Assembly (NCBI GenBank): GCA_034769895.1
Contig: CM068373.1
Location: forward strand, 204,063,964 to 204,127,963
Reading direction: 5' to 3'
From: Magicicada septendecula
Taxonomy: Eukaryota; Arthropoda; Insecta; Hemiptera; Cicadidae
DNA length: 64,000 bases
Made by a program: the position numbers and the translations under genes. Shown piece after piece: positions 12,052 to 23,604 of the stretch (within the stretch, counting starts at the first letter, position 1; each line of letters begins with the position of its first letter). The notes below the pieces were generated by a model, which saw nothing but the letters and a program-made list of their open reading frames with translations, had not been told where the DNA came from and searched no databases.

Positions 12052-12972
12052 AATGTACTGTTTTATTTTTATGCAGTATGTAGTATAATTATCAATAATT
12101 ATGTTCAGTAATAAAAGTGCGTTCAAAAAGAGGCAGCATGTGAGACAAATTTTTTATTGTTATTATGAACATGTTAAAAAGTCTCACAAAAATTGGGTAA
12201 CACTGCAAAGCCATTAATAAAAGTAAACAATTCGGAGCATATTTAATATGTATGCTACAACTTAGATAGCACTATACGTTGTCTACATGCTTATTTAAAA
12301 AGGTAAGTGACAGCCGTTATTTGCACTTGTTTACAAACAACATTTAAATATAAGCACTGGTATGTAATGAAAGTATTATGTTTTTTGGAAAGTGTATAAT
12401 CTGAGTACATTAATAATATCTGAGGTACCATCTGAGGTATTATTAGTATTTATATGTACAGTTTTGTTAATATATAGACGCCAGTGCTTGCACGAAAGTG
12501 TTTAATTATTGCAACTTGTTTATTGTTCATTTTGAATGTAAAATTAAATACAAAAATTAAAAAAATAGAAATCCTGCTCGAAAATTGAATTATCAGAATT
12601 GATGACATCAAAATTTTAGTCAGCTCAAAATAATCTGTAGAAAATTTCAAGGAAATCATATAAATATTATTTTTTACTTTAAACATTGTCGTATGTTTGT
12701 TATAGTTTAATTTGAAATAGCTTGTCATCCGGTGATCAACTTATAGCTCTCAAACGTGTATACTGTAAAGGAGAAACACAGTACAAGTACATGATTGGTT
12801 TCTGGTTTTCCGTGAAGTTTTCTTCTGTAAACCAAATATATACTTTTTCTCTGTTTCTCTGTCTTCACGTAAAAAATGCGTAAGCCTGATTCAAAACAAC
12901 TGCATTTCCACTGCGGCTTCAATACTCTCGAATACAGAGGCAATACGTTTCCCAAGATAAGAATTCGTTATA

Positions 12973-13945
12973 CGAGGGTGATTTGAAAAGTTCGCGGCCT
13001 ACCATAGAAACGAATGTGTGGCGTTCCTGTTTTTTACCTCATCGTGGCGCCACGTTCGCCCTACGAACAGCAGTGAAGCGTCAAGTCATTACCCCGTCAC
13101 TTACTCCGTTGAGTAAGTCCGATTCTTCTAGGTCCTCAAAATAACCGTTTACTACCGCTTTCAGCTCGTTTTCTGAGGAAAATCGCTTCCCCCCGAAAAT
13201 GTTTTGAGATTTTGGAATAGATGAAAATCAGATGGCGCTAAATCAGGCGGATGGTGCAACACATCGTACTTGAACTCGGCGATTTTGCCATAGACACAAC
13301 GCATATGTGAGGTCCTGCATTATCCTGACGAAAAATGATCTTTGTTAAACCTGGTCTTTTTTTCTAGAATTTTTACATTTCATTGACCCAGAAGGTTAGC
13401 GTAATAATCTCCATATATTGTTTGACCCTTTTCAATTCAATCTAGTAACAATATCCCCTTATCATCCCAGAAAAATGGATCCATACACTTTCCAGCCGAC
13501 AAAATTGGTTTTACCGATTGTAGAGGCAACGAAACACTATGCATCCGTTGTTTCGACTGTTGTTTTGTTTCTAGAGTGAAGTAATGGACCCAAGTTTCAT
13601 CAGTTGCTACAAATCTACGAATAAAATCTTTCGGATTTTTCTTAAAGCGGTCCAAATATTCCTGAGAAGCTTGCATTCGCATGCGTTTTTGGTCACTTGT
13701 CAACAAACGCGGCACCCATGTTGCAGACAGCTTTTTCATATCTAATTCCTCAGTAAGAATGTGATGTACATTTTCATCTGAGATGCCCAGAGGGTTAACA
13801 ATTTCAGACACCTTCAAACGGTGATCTTCCAAAACAATATCGTGCATTTTATTGATGATTTCTGGTGTAGTGGCACTTTCCGGACACGCAGTACGCGGGT
13901 CATCTTCCAAACTTTGTAACGCACTTTCGTTACCGTGTTTTAATA
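12973..13945 (-). mobile_element. Mariner (DD34D) remnant in S2
   Basis: Protein-level identical to the S1 copy over the open frame 13910-13437, including the same terminating stop. This shows duplication with the array rather than independent insertion. Confidence 0.85.
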
Positions 13946-15423
13946 CTTACGAATGTCGAATGTCTACTCACCCGTTCGGTCGTTCAGATTCGAATTTACT
14001 GCCTCGACGTCTGGTTGACCAACACTGCTTAGTGAATCGAATTCGTAAAGTTTATTATTCTATATTTTAATTGCTCAAACTTTTATATTGTGTTGAATAA
14101 AATCAAACATACAGTTTAAAATGTGTACTAAGTTTTATTAACAGTTATTGATAGGGTTCGATAATTACAATTTCTTCAAAATATAATGCTTAATTTTGCG
14201 CCGGCATGTTTAATTTTTTCGCGGTTGGTTATTCTATCCGCTTGCTGTTATGGTGGAGACTCTTGCATACAGTTGACAATTTCGTTTAATTTAATTCTCA
14301 AGTCGAGGTTCTTGTGACTACAGAAAATGTTGTTATACAGACTAATAAAAGTACAAAATCTTACAATATACCTTATAAATATTATTGAACTGGTGATATA
14401 CTTAAATTATAGTGGTAAATTACCGATATGGGAACTAGTGTTTTATAGGTTATTGATGGTTATCAACCTTTCCGTTTTTTACAACATATTTATGAAAAAT
14501 CAAAGTTGGATTGATATATTTATTCTATTTGAGGTGTTTGTGAAATAAGTTTAAGTTCAAAAGTTTATTAAAGTGATAAGTGAAGTGCAAATTTTAGTTG
14601 ACTTATTGTTGATGGTCTGGTGTTTTTTCGGTGAAGTGGTATTTAAATATACTTAACGATCCTTCGTCTCAGCGGTCCGGGGTAATTCTTCTCCCGAATA
14701 CTGTTGCTTGTCCTTTCTTGGGTAGTTCGGTGAATTCCAAGTTCAATTTTCGTTAATGATCTGGTTACGGTGTTTAAATTCCCTCAGTCCTACTGGCTAA
14801 TGTTGGTTCCAGGGTTCAGTTAGATGTCATCTATGTTCTTCCTTCTGTTGGTTGTTAATTCTTCACTGGGGCTTCTTCAGCAATTTCTCCAGGTTATTTT
14901 TTATTTCCTTGGTTGAATTTATTTATTTGTTTACTAATAGTGTTATTATTGTTATTTAGTTTATCTTCTTAATCAGTGCTTTAGATAAAATTGGATGATT
15001 CACTTCTTTTTATGTCTTTGTGGGCTTCATACATCCACCCTACTCAAACTCTAATAATGGAATGATACAATTTATTAACGGTTTTCTATGTAACAAGGGT
15101 TCGTTGTCATGGCAACTCCCTGTAAAACTCTAACTCCCATTGGTTGATAATTTATAACATTGTTATATCATACTAACGTTTTTATATACACAAATTATTA
15201 AAATCTTTAAAGTATTATAACTTCCTTATACTACTTGTAATATTAAATACAATAACACCATTATTTTGCATTTTGTTTACAAATTATTTTGATACCACAC
15301 AAAGTTACATTTGGTCAACTTATAACATTTTAAACATAATTAATGCGATCCAAGTCACTGTATAATAATTATATAATTTACCTTTTAATTTCCGTCAAGT
15401 GACGTCTAGCGTAATTTGTGCTG

Positions 15424-15452
15424 GGTTACGCGTTTCAGGCCATCTTCAGACC
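15424..15452 (-). ncRNA. Hammerhead ribozyme-like motif, 3' region of PLE copy C
   Basis: Identical to the motif at 8569-8597 (CTGAAGA, GGCC, GAAACGCGTA, stem I GGT/ACC). Confidence 0.6.
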
Positions 15453-15610
15453 TTCACTCCAAAGGAGCTCGTTATATAATAAAATCCATATTAAAACAAA
15501 CACATAATAAACAAATACATAAAATACAATGAATGAACATATTATAAGCGTACTATTAACCGACACGGTGCACCGCGTGTAGCATGTCAAGACTTTGTCG
15601 ATGGGCACTG

Positions 15611-17630
15611 TTATCTAGTATTATCTTTAAGCGATCGCAGCACGGTATCATACAGTGGGTTGGACCTGAAGTTAAGTTTATCATTGAGTATGTCGTCACA
15701 TATATCGGGGTTATTATGACCTCTATATATCTCGAATTCTTCAAGTGCATCCATGTATCGGCCCTTACTACAATAATGTAGAGGTATAAGGTTAGCGTTG
15801 AAATTGGTATATGAATGATTGCTTGAAATTAGATGCCGTGTAAAATTAGATTTAATATTATCTAGGGAAAAATCACCCCTGTTAAAGTGGCTGTGTGGTG
15901 TGTGTTCACGGAATCGTTGATAAAAGGTCTGCCCGTTTGGCCGATATAAAAACGGTCACAATCGTCGCATATAAGCTTATAAACACCGGTTTTGGATTCA
16001 ATGTTGGTCTGAACGACTGGACGAACCAAGTTCCGTAGACGGTTATTTGTTTTAAAGGTAACGGTATAACCTAATTTACTTAAGGTGGATGTTAGGATCT
16101 TAGCCATCAACTCGGTGTATGTTGTTGAGATGAATTTGTTATTAGGTGTATTATCTTGTGTCTGTCTGGATCGACGGGCTTTGTGTTTTTTAAGGATGTT
16201 GTCAATCATTTGGCACTCATAGCCGTTGGCTATAGCTATGTGTTTAATTATGTTGAGTTCACACTCGAAATCATCATTATTTAGGGGGATCATCAAAAGC
16301 CTGTGAATGAAACTGTTGTAGGCCGCTAATTTTTGAGAGAAAGGGTGGTGTGAGTTCTGCGCATGTATGGTCACGTCTGTGGTGGTAGGCTTTCTGTAAA
16401 TTTTAAAATTTAAGTTGTTAAGCCGCCTAGTGACAGTAAGATCGAGAAAGTTGAGTTCATTGTTGGTTTCAGTTTCCATAGTAAACTGAATATTGTGAGT
16501 AACAGTATTCATATGGTTTTAAGATTACTGATTTGGCGTAGGGTACCATTAAAAACCAGAAAAGTGTCATCAACATATCGGCCATAAAAGATAATATTAT
16601 TGGCAAAGATGTTATTATTAAGGATGTAGTTGTTTTCATAAAAATCAAGATATGTATCAGCCAACAGGCCGGATAACGGTGAACCCATAGCCAGGCCATC
16701 TGTTTGAATATAGTAATTCCCGTTGAAAGTAAAATAGTTTTGTTGAAGGATGAGCCTTAGTATGGTAATTAGTTCTTTAATGAGTTGTGTGTCCAGTTTG
16801 TTAGTGTCATGGAGATTGTTGTTCAAAATATCCAAAGTTTGGTTCACGGGTATATTCGTGTATAAATTGACGATGTCAAAAGAGGCTAGTTTGTAACTGG
16901 GTTGTAATTTTATGTCGTTGACCCTGTTTATGAAATCAATATTGTTAACGATAATGTGGTTGTTTTTTAGAAAGATGTTGTCCTTAATTAGTGTGACAAG
17001 TTTCTTGGCTGTTTTGAAACCCGGCGCTGTGGTAAAATTAACTAATGGCCTGATAGGAATGTCACTTTTGTGGATCTTGGGTAAGCCGGTAAGTTTTGGG
17101 GCGCGCGCGTTAATAGGTTTTAAGAAACGACGAGTGCGATCATCAAATAAATTGGTACAATTGTTAATAGCATTGTTTAATGATTTTACATATGAGTCTG
17201 TGGGATCGAATTTTATTAGCTCGATATTTTTATCGGAAATGAATTTGTGTACTTTCTGTGTGTATGTGTCGTTGTGGATTATTACCAAAGTATGACCTTT
17301 GTCTGCTTTAGTAATAAGTACGTTACTATTAAGCAACATAGTATTTATCTTTTTGAGTGTCTTGCGTTCAGCCTGCGCTCTTAACTGTTTCTGTATGGTA
17401 CGACCATCAGTATTACGGTTATTTAAAATTTTAATAAATTTATGATTAATTATGTGACGTGATTCATTTTGGATTTTCGAGTCATTAATAGCTTTGACAG
17501 CGGTCTCGGCATTAATGACTTCATCAACGATATTATGTTTATTATCAGGTGGAAAGTTGTAGTCTACATGTGTGTTCGCGTGAATTCGAATGTTGTGCAG
17601 TGGTTTTATTTTAAACTTAACGACGAGTGA
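15611..17630 (-). pseudogene. Penelope-like element copy C: reverse transcriptase + GIY-YIG endonuclease
   Basis: Same domain order, length and both frame breaks as copy B (junction near 16,509-16,512 and the missing base after GQTGRPFI). RT and endonuclease frames match B residue for residue; a rare difference is at the N-terminal end (AACGACG here, AACTACG in B). The near identity says B and C separated very recently. Confidence 0.9.
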
Positions 17631-17656
17631 TTAGTTCATGATTTCATTTTTATAAC

Positions 17657-17691
17657 CTGATGATGGGATTGTGTTCCTCAAACGCATCGTT
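17657..17691 (+). ncRNA. Hammerhead-like motif, 5' side of PLE copy C, antisense
   Basis: Same as at 3969 and 10802. Confidence 0.35.
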
Positions 17692-18149
17692 ACGCAAACA
17701 ATCAAAAGTTGGAAGGAAGGAATTAGATAAAGGTAATTACCAGTCTATATAATTTATTAAATACGCAACTTGGAGACCAAACCAAAAATGAAAATCATTT
17801 ACTTCATTGGAAGTGTACCAATGAAGTAATGAGCACCAAGTATTTGTGAGTATCAGTACTTTCAATCCAGCAAATATATCATCTTGTGTGTAGCAAATCA
17901 TTTCTGAGTCCACTTAATTTATTGAAAGAGATACAAATTTACAGTAGAGTAAATAGTGTTAGCTTGTTGTCTGTAACAAGCCTTGTTCAGTTGAGTAGTA
18001 TGTGAACTTGCAGATCAATATATAGAAGATTATAATAAAGCTTTCAGTATCACAGTATCTGTAGCAATCTCTTATTTTACACATGTTATTGAGACTACAG
18101 TTAATTTGTTGCAGCAGTACAGAGAGGTGTTAAATTCTTTGTTGAATTA

Positions 18150-18611
18150 CAGTACTGTATTGGCCTGAATGTAAGACAACCTCACATATAAGACAACTGT
18201 AGATTGTTGAAGGTGGTTTACAGGGAAAAGGAACCTGCATATAATATGTCCCATAATTTTTTAAGGAGTGCTATGAGAAAGATAATTAAGTGGTCTAAAT
18301 ACCGTCCCTTGAGGTGAAACCAAATACATGTGGCTCTTTTCAATTAAATTTGGAATTATAAGTGATAAAGTACTGTATTATTTTTAGTCCCAGTCATCAT
18401 CCTTGTTTTCTTCAACCAGTGCATCTTCAGTACTGGTACTGGAATTAGAGTCATAACTGGAGACTTTCCAGAGAATGCCATCCTCACTTCCATCCGGGTT
18501 ATTAGAAACACATTTTTTAAGCCCCTTTACAGTGAATTCACTTTGATTATCCTGTATGCTGTGATTATCCACTGGGCCAGTAGCTATAAGGTTCGTTTCT
18601 TCAACTTGCAT
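18150..18611 (-). mobile_element. Pogo/Tigger-like remnant (S3)
   Basis: Third copy; the tail frame 18611-18384 differs from S2 by EDGILW in place of EDDILW. Confidence 0.5.
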
Positions 18612-18844
18612 GTGGTATTGACAAGTGTTGTAGATCAGTTATTTCAGAATAAAATAGGCTACAGAATGAAAGTGTCTAAAGTTTTTGGACTTGTTGAAAA
18701 CAGTGCAATTATTAAAAAAGTAAAAACAGGCAGTAGAGAATTATTTGTCCATTTGTATAAGAATTATTACTAAAATCATGAATATTCAACCTGTTTTAAC
18801 AGTTTTCAGTTGGCATTTTACTAAGTGCACGTAAGAAGGAAATA

Positions 18845-18852
<8 letters not shown>

Positions 18853-18921
<69 letters not shown>
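18853..18921 (+). repeat. (CT)n microsatellite in S3, about 68 nt
   Basis: Longest of the three tracts at this locus. Confidence 0.95.
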
Positions 18922-18922
<1 letters not shown>

Positions 18923-19843
18923 AATGTACTGTTTTATTTTTATGCAGTATGTAGTATAATTATCAATAATTATGTTCAGTAATAAAAGTGCGTTCAAAAA
19001 GAGGCAGCATGTGAGACAAATTTTTTATTGTTATTATGAACATGTTAAAAAGTCTCACAAAAATTGGGTAACACTGCAAAGCCATTAATAAAAGTAAACA
19101 ATTCGGAGCATATTTAATATGTATGCTACAACTTAGATAGCACTATACGTTGTCTACATGCTTATTTAAAAAGGTAAGTGACAGCCGTTATTTGCACTTG
19201 TTTACAAACAACATTTAAATATAAGCACTGGTATGTAATGAAAGTATTATGTTTTTTGGAAAGTGTATAATCTGAGTACATTAATAATATCTGAGGTACC
19301 ATCTGAGGTATTATTAGTATTTATATGTACAGTTTTGTTAATATATAGACGCCAGTGCTTGCACGAAAGTGTTTAATTATTGCAACTTGTTTATTGTTCA
19401 TTTTGAATGTAAAATTAAATACAAAAATTAAAAAAATAGAAATCCTGCTCGAAAATTGAATTATCAGAATTGATGACATCAAAATTTTAGTCAGCTCAAA
19501 ATAATCTGTAGAAAATTTCAAGGAAATCATATAAATATTATTTTTTACTTTAAACATTGTCGTATGTTTGTTATAGTTTAATTTGAAATAGCTTGTCATC
19601 CGGTGATCAACTTATAGCTCTCAAACGTGTATACTGTAAAGGAGAAACACAGTACAAGTACATGATTGGTTTCTGGTTTTCCGTGAAGTTTTCTTCTGTA
19701 AACCAAATATATACTTTTTCTCTGTTTCTCTGTCTTCACGTAAAAAATGCGTAAGCCTGATTCAAAACAACTGCATTTCCACTGCGGCTTCAATACTCTC
19801 GAATACAGAGGCAATACGTTTCCCAAGATAAGAATTCGTTATA

Positions 19844-20815
19844 CGAGGGTGATTTGAAAAGTTCGCGGCCTACCATAGAAACGAATGTGTGGCGTTCCTG
19901 TTTTTTACCTCATCGTGGCGCCACGTTCGCCCTACGAACAGCACTGAAGCGTCAAGTCATTAACCCGTCACTTACTCCGTTGAGTAAGTCCGATTCTTCT
20001 AGGTCCTCAAAATAATCGTTTACTACCGCTTTCAGCTCGTTTTCTGAGGAAAATCGCTTCCCCCCGAAAATGTTTTGAGATTTTGGAATAGATGAAAGTC
20101 AGATGGCGCTAAATCAGGCGGATGGTGCAACACATCGTACTTGAACTCGGCGATTTTGCCATAGACACAACGCATATGTGAGGTCGTGCATTATCCTGAC
20201 GAAAAATGATCTTTGTTAAACCTGGTCTTTTTTCTAGAATTTTTACATTTCATTGACCCAGAAGGTTAGCGTAATAATCTCCATTTATTGTTTGACCCTT
20301 TTTAATTCAATCTAGTAACAATATCCCCTTATAATCCCAGAAAAATGGATCCATACACTTTCCAGCCGACAAAATTGATTTTACCGATTGTAGAGGCAAC
20401 GAAACACTATGCATCCGTTGTTTCGACTGTTGTTTTGTTTCTAGAGTGAAGTAATGGACCCAAGTTTCATCAGTTGCTACAAATCTACGAATAAAATCTT
20501 TCGGATTTTTCTTAAAGCGTTCCAAATATTCCTGAGAAGCTTGCATTCGCATGCGTTTTTGGTCACTTGTCAACAAACGCGGCACCCATCTTGCAGACAG
20601 CTTTTTCATACTTAATTCCTCAGTAAGATTGTGATGTACATTTTTATCTGAGATGCCCAGAGGGTTAACAATTTCAGACACCTTCAAACGGTGATCTTCC
20701 AAAACAATATCGTGCATTTTATTGATGATTTCTGGTGTAGTGGCACTTTCCGGACACGCAGTACGCGGGTCATCTTCCAAACTTTGTAACGAGCTTTCGT
20801 TACCGTGTTTTAATA
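19844..20815 (-). mobile_element. Mariner (DD34D) remnant in S3
   Basis: Same truncated structure and the same stop after GILLLD as in S1/S2, but with about seven amino-acid changes in the open frame 20780-20307 (for example SDKNVHHNL, ELSMKKLSARW, FWDYKG). It is the oldest-separated of the three copies. Confidence 0.85.
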
Positions 20816-22291
20816 CTTACGAATGTCGAATGACTCACCCGTTCGGTCGTTCAGATTCGAATTTACTGCCTCGACGTCTGGTTGACCAACACTGCTTAGT
20901 GAATCGAATTCGTAAAGTTTATTATTCTATATTTTAATTGCTCAAACTTTTATATTGTGTTGAATAAAATCAAACATACAGTTTAAAATGTGTACTAAGT
21001 TTTATTAACAGTTATTGATAGGGTTCGATAATTACAATTTCTTCAAAATATAATGCTTAATTTTGCGCCGGCATGTTTAATTTTTTCGCGGTTGGCTATT
21101 CTATCCGCTTGCTGTTATGGTGGAGACTCTTGCATACAGTTGACAATTTCGTTTAATTTAATTCTCAAGTCGAGGTTCTTGTGACTACAGAAAATGTTGT
21201 TATACAGACTAATAAAAGTACAAAATCTTACAATATACCTTATAAATATTATTGAACTGGTGATATACTTAAATTATAGTGGTAAATTACCGATATGGGA
21301 ACTAGTGTTTTATAGGTTATTGATGGTTATCAACCTTTCCGTTTTTTACAACATATTTATGAAAAATCAAAGTTGGATTGATATATTTATTCTATTTGAG
21401 GTGTTTGTGAAATAAGTTTAAGTTCAAAAGTTTATTAAAGTGATAAGTGAAGTGCAAATTTTAGTTGACTTATTGTTGATGGTCTGGTGTTTTTTCGGTG
21501 AAGTGGTATTTAAATATACTTAACGATCCTTCGTCTCAGTGGTCCGGGGTAATTCTTCTCCCGAATACTGCTGCTTGTCCTTTCTTGGGTAGTTCGGTGA
21601 ATTCCAAGTTCAATTTTCGTTAATGATCTGGTTACGGTGTTTAAATTCCCTCAGTCCTACTGGCTAATGTTGGTTCCAGGGTTCAGTTAGATCTTCATCT
21701 ATGTTCTTCCTTCTGTTGGTAGTTAATTCTTCACTGGGGCTTCTTCAGCAATTTCTCCAGGATATTTTTTATTTCCTTGGTTGAATTTATTTATTTGTTT
21801 ACTAATAGTGTTATTATTGTTATTTAGTTTATCTTTTTAATCAGTGCTTTAGATAAAATTGGATGATTCACTTCTTTTTTTGTCTTTGTGGGCTTCATAC
21901 ATCTACCCTACTCAAACTCTAATAATGGAATGATACAATTTATTAACGGTTTTCTATGTAACAAGGGTTCGTTGTCATGGCAACTCCCTGTAAAACTCTA
22001 ACTCCCATTGGTTGATAATTTATAACATTGTTATATCATACTAACGTTTTTCTATACCCAAATTATTAAAATCTTTAAAGTATTATAACTTCCTTATACT
22101 ACTTGTAATATTAAATAAAATAACACCATTATTTTGCTTTTTGTTTACAAATTATTTTGATACCACACAAAGTTACCTTTGGTCAACTTATAACATTTTA
22201 AACATAATTAATGCGGTCCAAGTCACTGTATGATAATTATATAATTTACCTTTTAATTTCCGTCAAGTGACGTCTAGCGTAATTTGTGCTG

Positions 22292-22320
22292 GGTTACGCG
22301 TTTCAGGCCATCTTCAGACC
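22292..22320 (-). ncRNA. Hammerhead ribozyme-like motif, 3' region of PLE copy D
   Basis: Identical to the motifs at 8569 and 15424, although the surrounding S3 sequence has diverged. Confidence 0.6.
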
Positions 22321-22478
22321 TTCACTCCAAAGGAGCTCGTTATATAATAAAATCCATATTAAAACAAACACATAATAAACAAATACATAAAATACAATGA
22401 ATGAACATATTATAAGCGTACTATTAACCGACACGGTGCACCGCGTGTAGCATGTCAAGACTTTGTCGATGGGCACTG

Positions 22479-23472
22479 TTATCTAGTATTATCTTTAAGC
22501 GATCGCAGCACGGTATCATACAGTGGGTTGGACCTGAAGTTAAGTTTATCATTGAGTATGTCGTCACATATATCGGGGTTATTATGACCTCTATATATCT
22601 CGAATTCTTCAAGTGCATCCTTGTATCGGCCCTTACTACAATAATGTAGAGGTATAAGGTTAGCGTTGAAATTGGTATATGAATGATTGCTTGAAATTAG
22701 ATGCCGTGTAAAATTAGATTTAATATTATCTAGGGAAAAATCACCCCTGTTAAAGTGGCTGTGTGGTGTGTGTTCACGGAATCGTTGATAAAAGGTCTGC
22801 CCGTTTGGCCGATATAAAAACGGTCACAATCGTCGCATATAAGCTTATAAACACCGGTTTTGGATTCAATGTTGGTCTGAACGACTGGACGAACCAAGTT
22901 CCGTAGACGGTTATTTGTTTTAAAGGTAACGGTATAACCTAATTTACTTAAGGTGGATGTTAGGATCTTAGCCATCAACTCGGTGTATGTTGTTGAGATG
23001 AATTTGTTATTAGGTGTATTATCTTGTGTCTGTCTGGATCGACGGGCTTTGTGTTTTTTAAGGATGTTGTCAATCATTTGGCACTCATAGCCGTTGGCTA
23101 TAGCTATGTGTTTAATTATGTTGAGTTCACACTCAAAATCATCATTATTTAGGGGGATCATCAAAAGCCTGTGAATGAAACTGTTGTAGGCCGCTAATTT
23201 TTGAGAGAAAGGGTGGTGTGAGTCTGCATGTATGGTCACGTCTGTACTGTCTACACACACACAGTATTATTACTAGTAATAACGTAGTATTACTTCACAG
23301 TAATACGCACGCAACAGGAAGAAAGCAGACGACTGCCTGTGTAAGTTTGCGATAACAAATCAGTCGACTTTTAACTTTACGACGACGCGCACGTGTGTGA
23401 ATGAACATAGCTATGTGTTCTCGTGAATTCGAATGTTGTGCAGTGGTTTGTTTTAAACTTAACGACGAGTGA
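22479..23472 (-). pseudogene. Penelope-like element copy D, internally deleted
   Basis: The GIY-YIG domain and the end of the RT region are present (stop at 22479-22481 up to about 23,245), followed after a foreign segment by the N-terminal leader (23,422-23,472). The RT core, including YVDD, is gone. It shares the 1-base frame loss after GQTGRPFI with B and C, but has HADSHH like copy A rather than HAQNSHH of B and C. PLE homology ends near 23,604, which marks the outer edge of the array. Confidence 0.85.
23246..23421. other. Unrelated 176-bp segment replacing the RT core of PLE copy D
   Basis: Sequence not found in copies A-C, rich in TACACACACAC and self-complementary bits such as TATTACTAGTAATA. 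It carries no coding signal. It could be filler DNA from break repair or a small insertion followed by deletion. Confidence 0.6.
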
Positions 23473-23498
23473 TTAGTTTATGATTTCATTTTTATAAC

Positions 23499-23533
23499 CT
23501 GATGATGGGACTGTGTTCCTGAATCGCTTCGTT
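23499..23533 (+). ncRNA. Hammerhead-like motif, outer end of PLE copy D
   Basis: CTGATGA, one extra base, GGGA/TTCC stem, then TGAATCGC. The GAA of the core is kept here, unlike in the other three copies, suggesting this end is closer to the ancestral motif. Confidence 0.4.
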
Positions 23534-23604
23534 ACGCAAACAATCAAAAGTTGCAAGGAAGGATTTAGATAAAGGTAATTCCAGTCTATATATTTTATTA
23601 AGTA

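Larger units (their letters stand above)
10909..15423. repeat. Spacer S2 (hybrid unit of the array)
   Basis: Same order as S1. Up to about 12,865 it shares diagnostic variants with S3 (AATCAAAAG, TTCAACCA, GCAGCATG, TATATGTACAG, CTTCACGTAAAA). From about 13,070 it shares them with S1 (CAGCAGTGAAG, ATTACCCCG, AAAATCAG, AGATGTCATC). No supported gene outside its pogo-like and mariner remnants. Confidence 0.85.
17764..22291. repeat. Spacer S3 of the tandem array
   Basis: Same content as S1 and S2. Its left part (to about 19,745) is nearly identical to S2; its right part (from about 19,945) has its own substitutions throughout the mariner and beyond (CAGCACTGAAG, ATTAACCCG, AGGTCGTGC, AGATCTTCATC). 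Confidence 0.85.
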
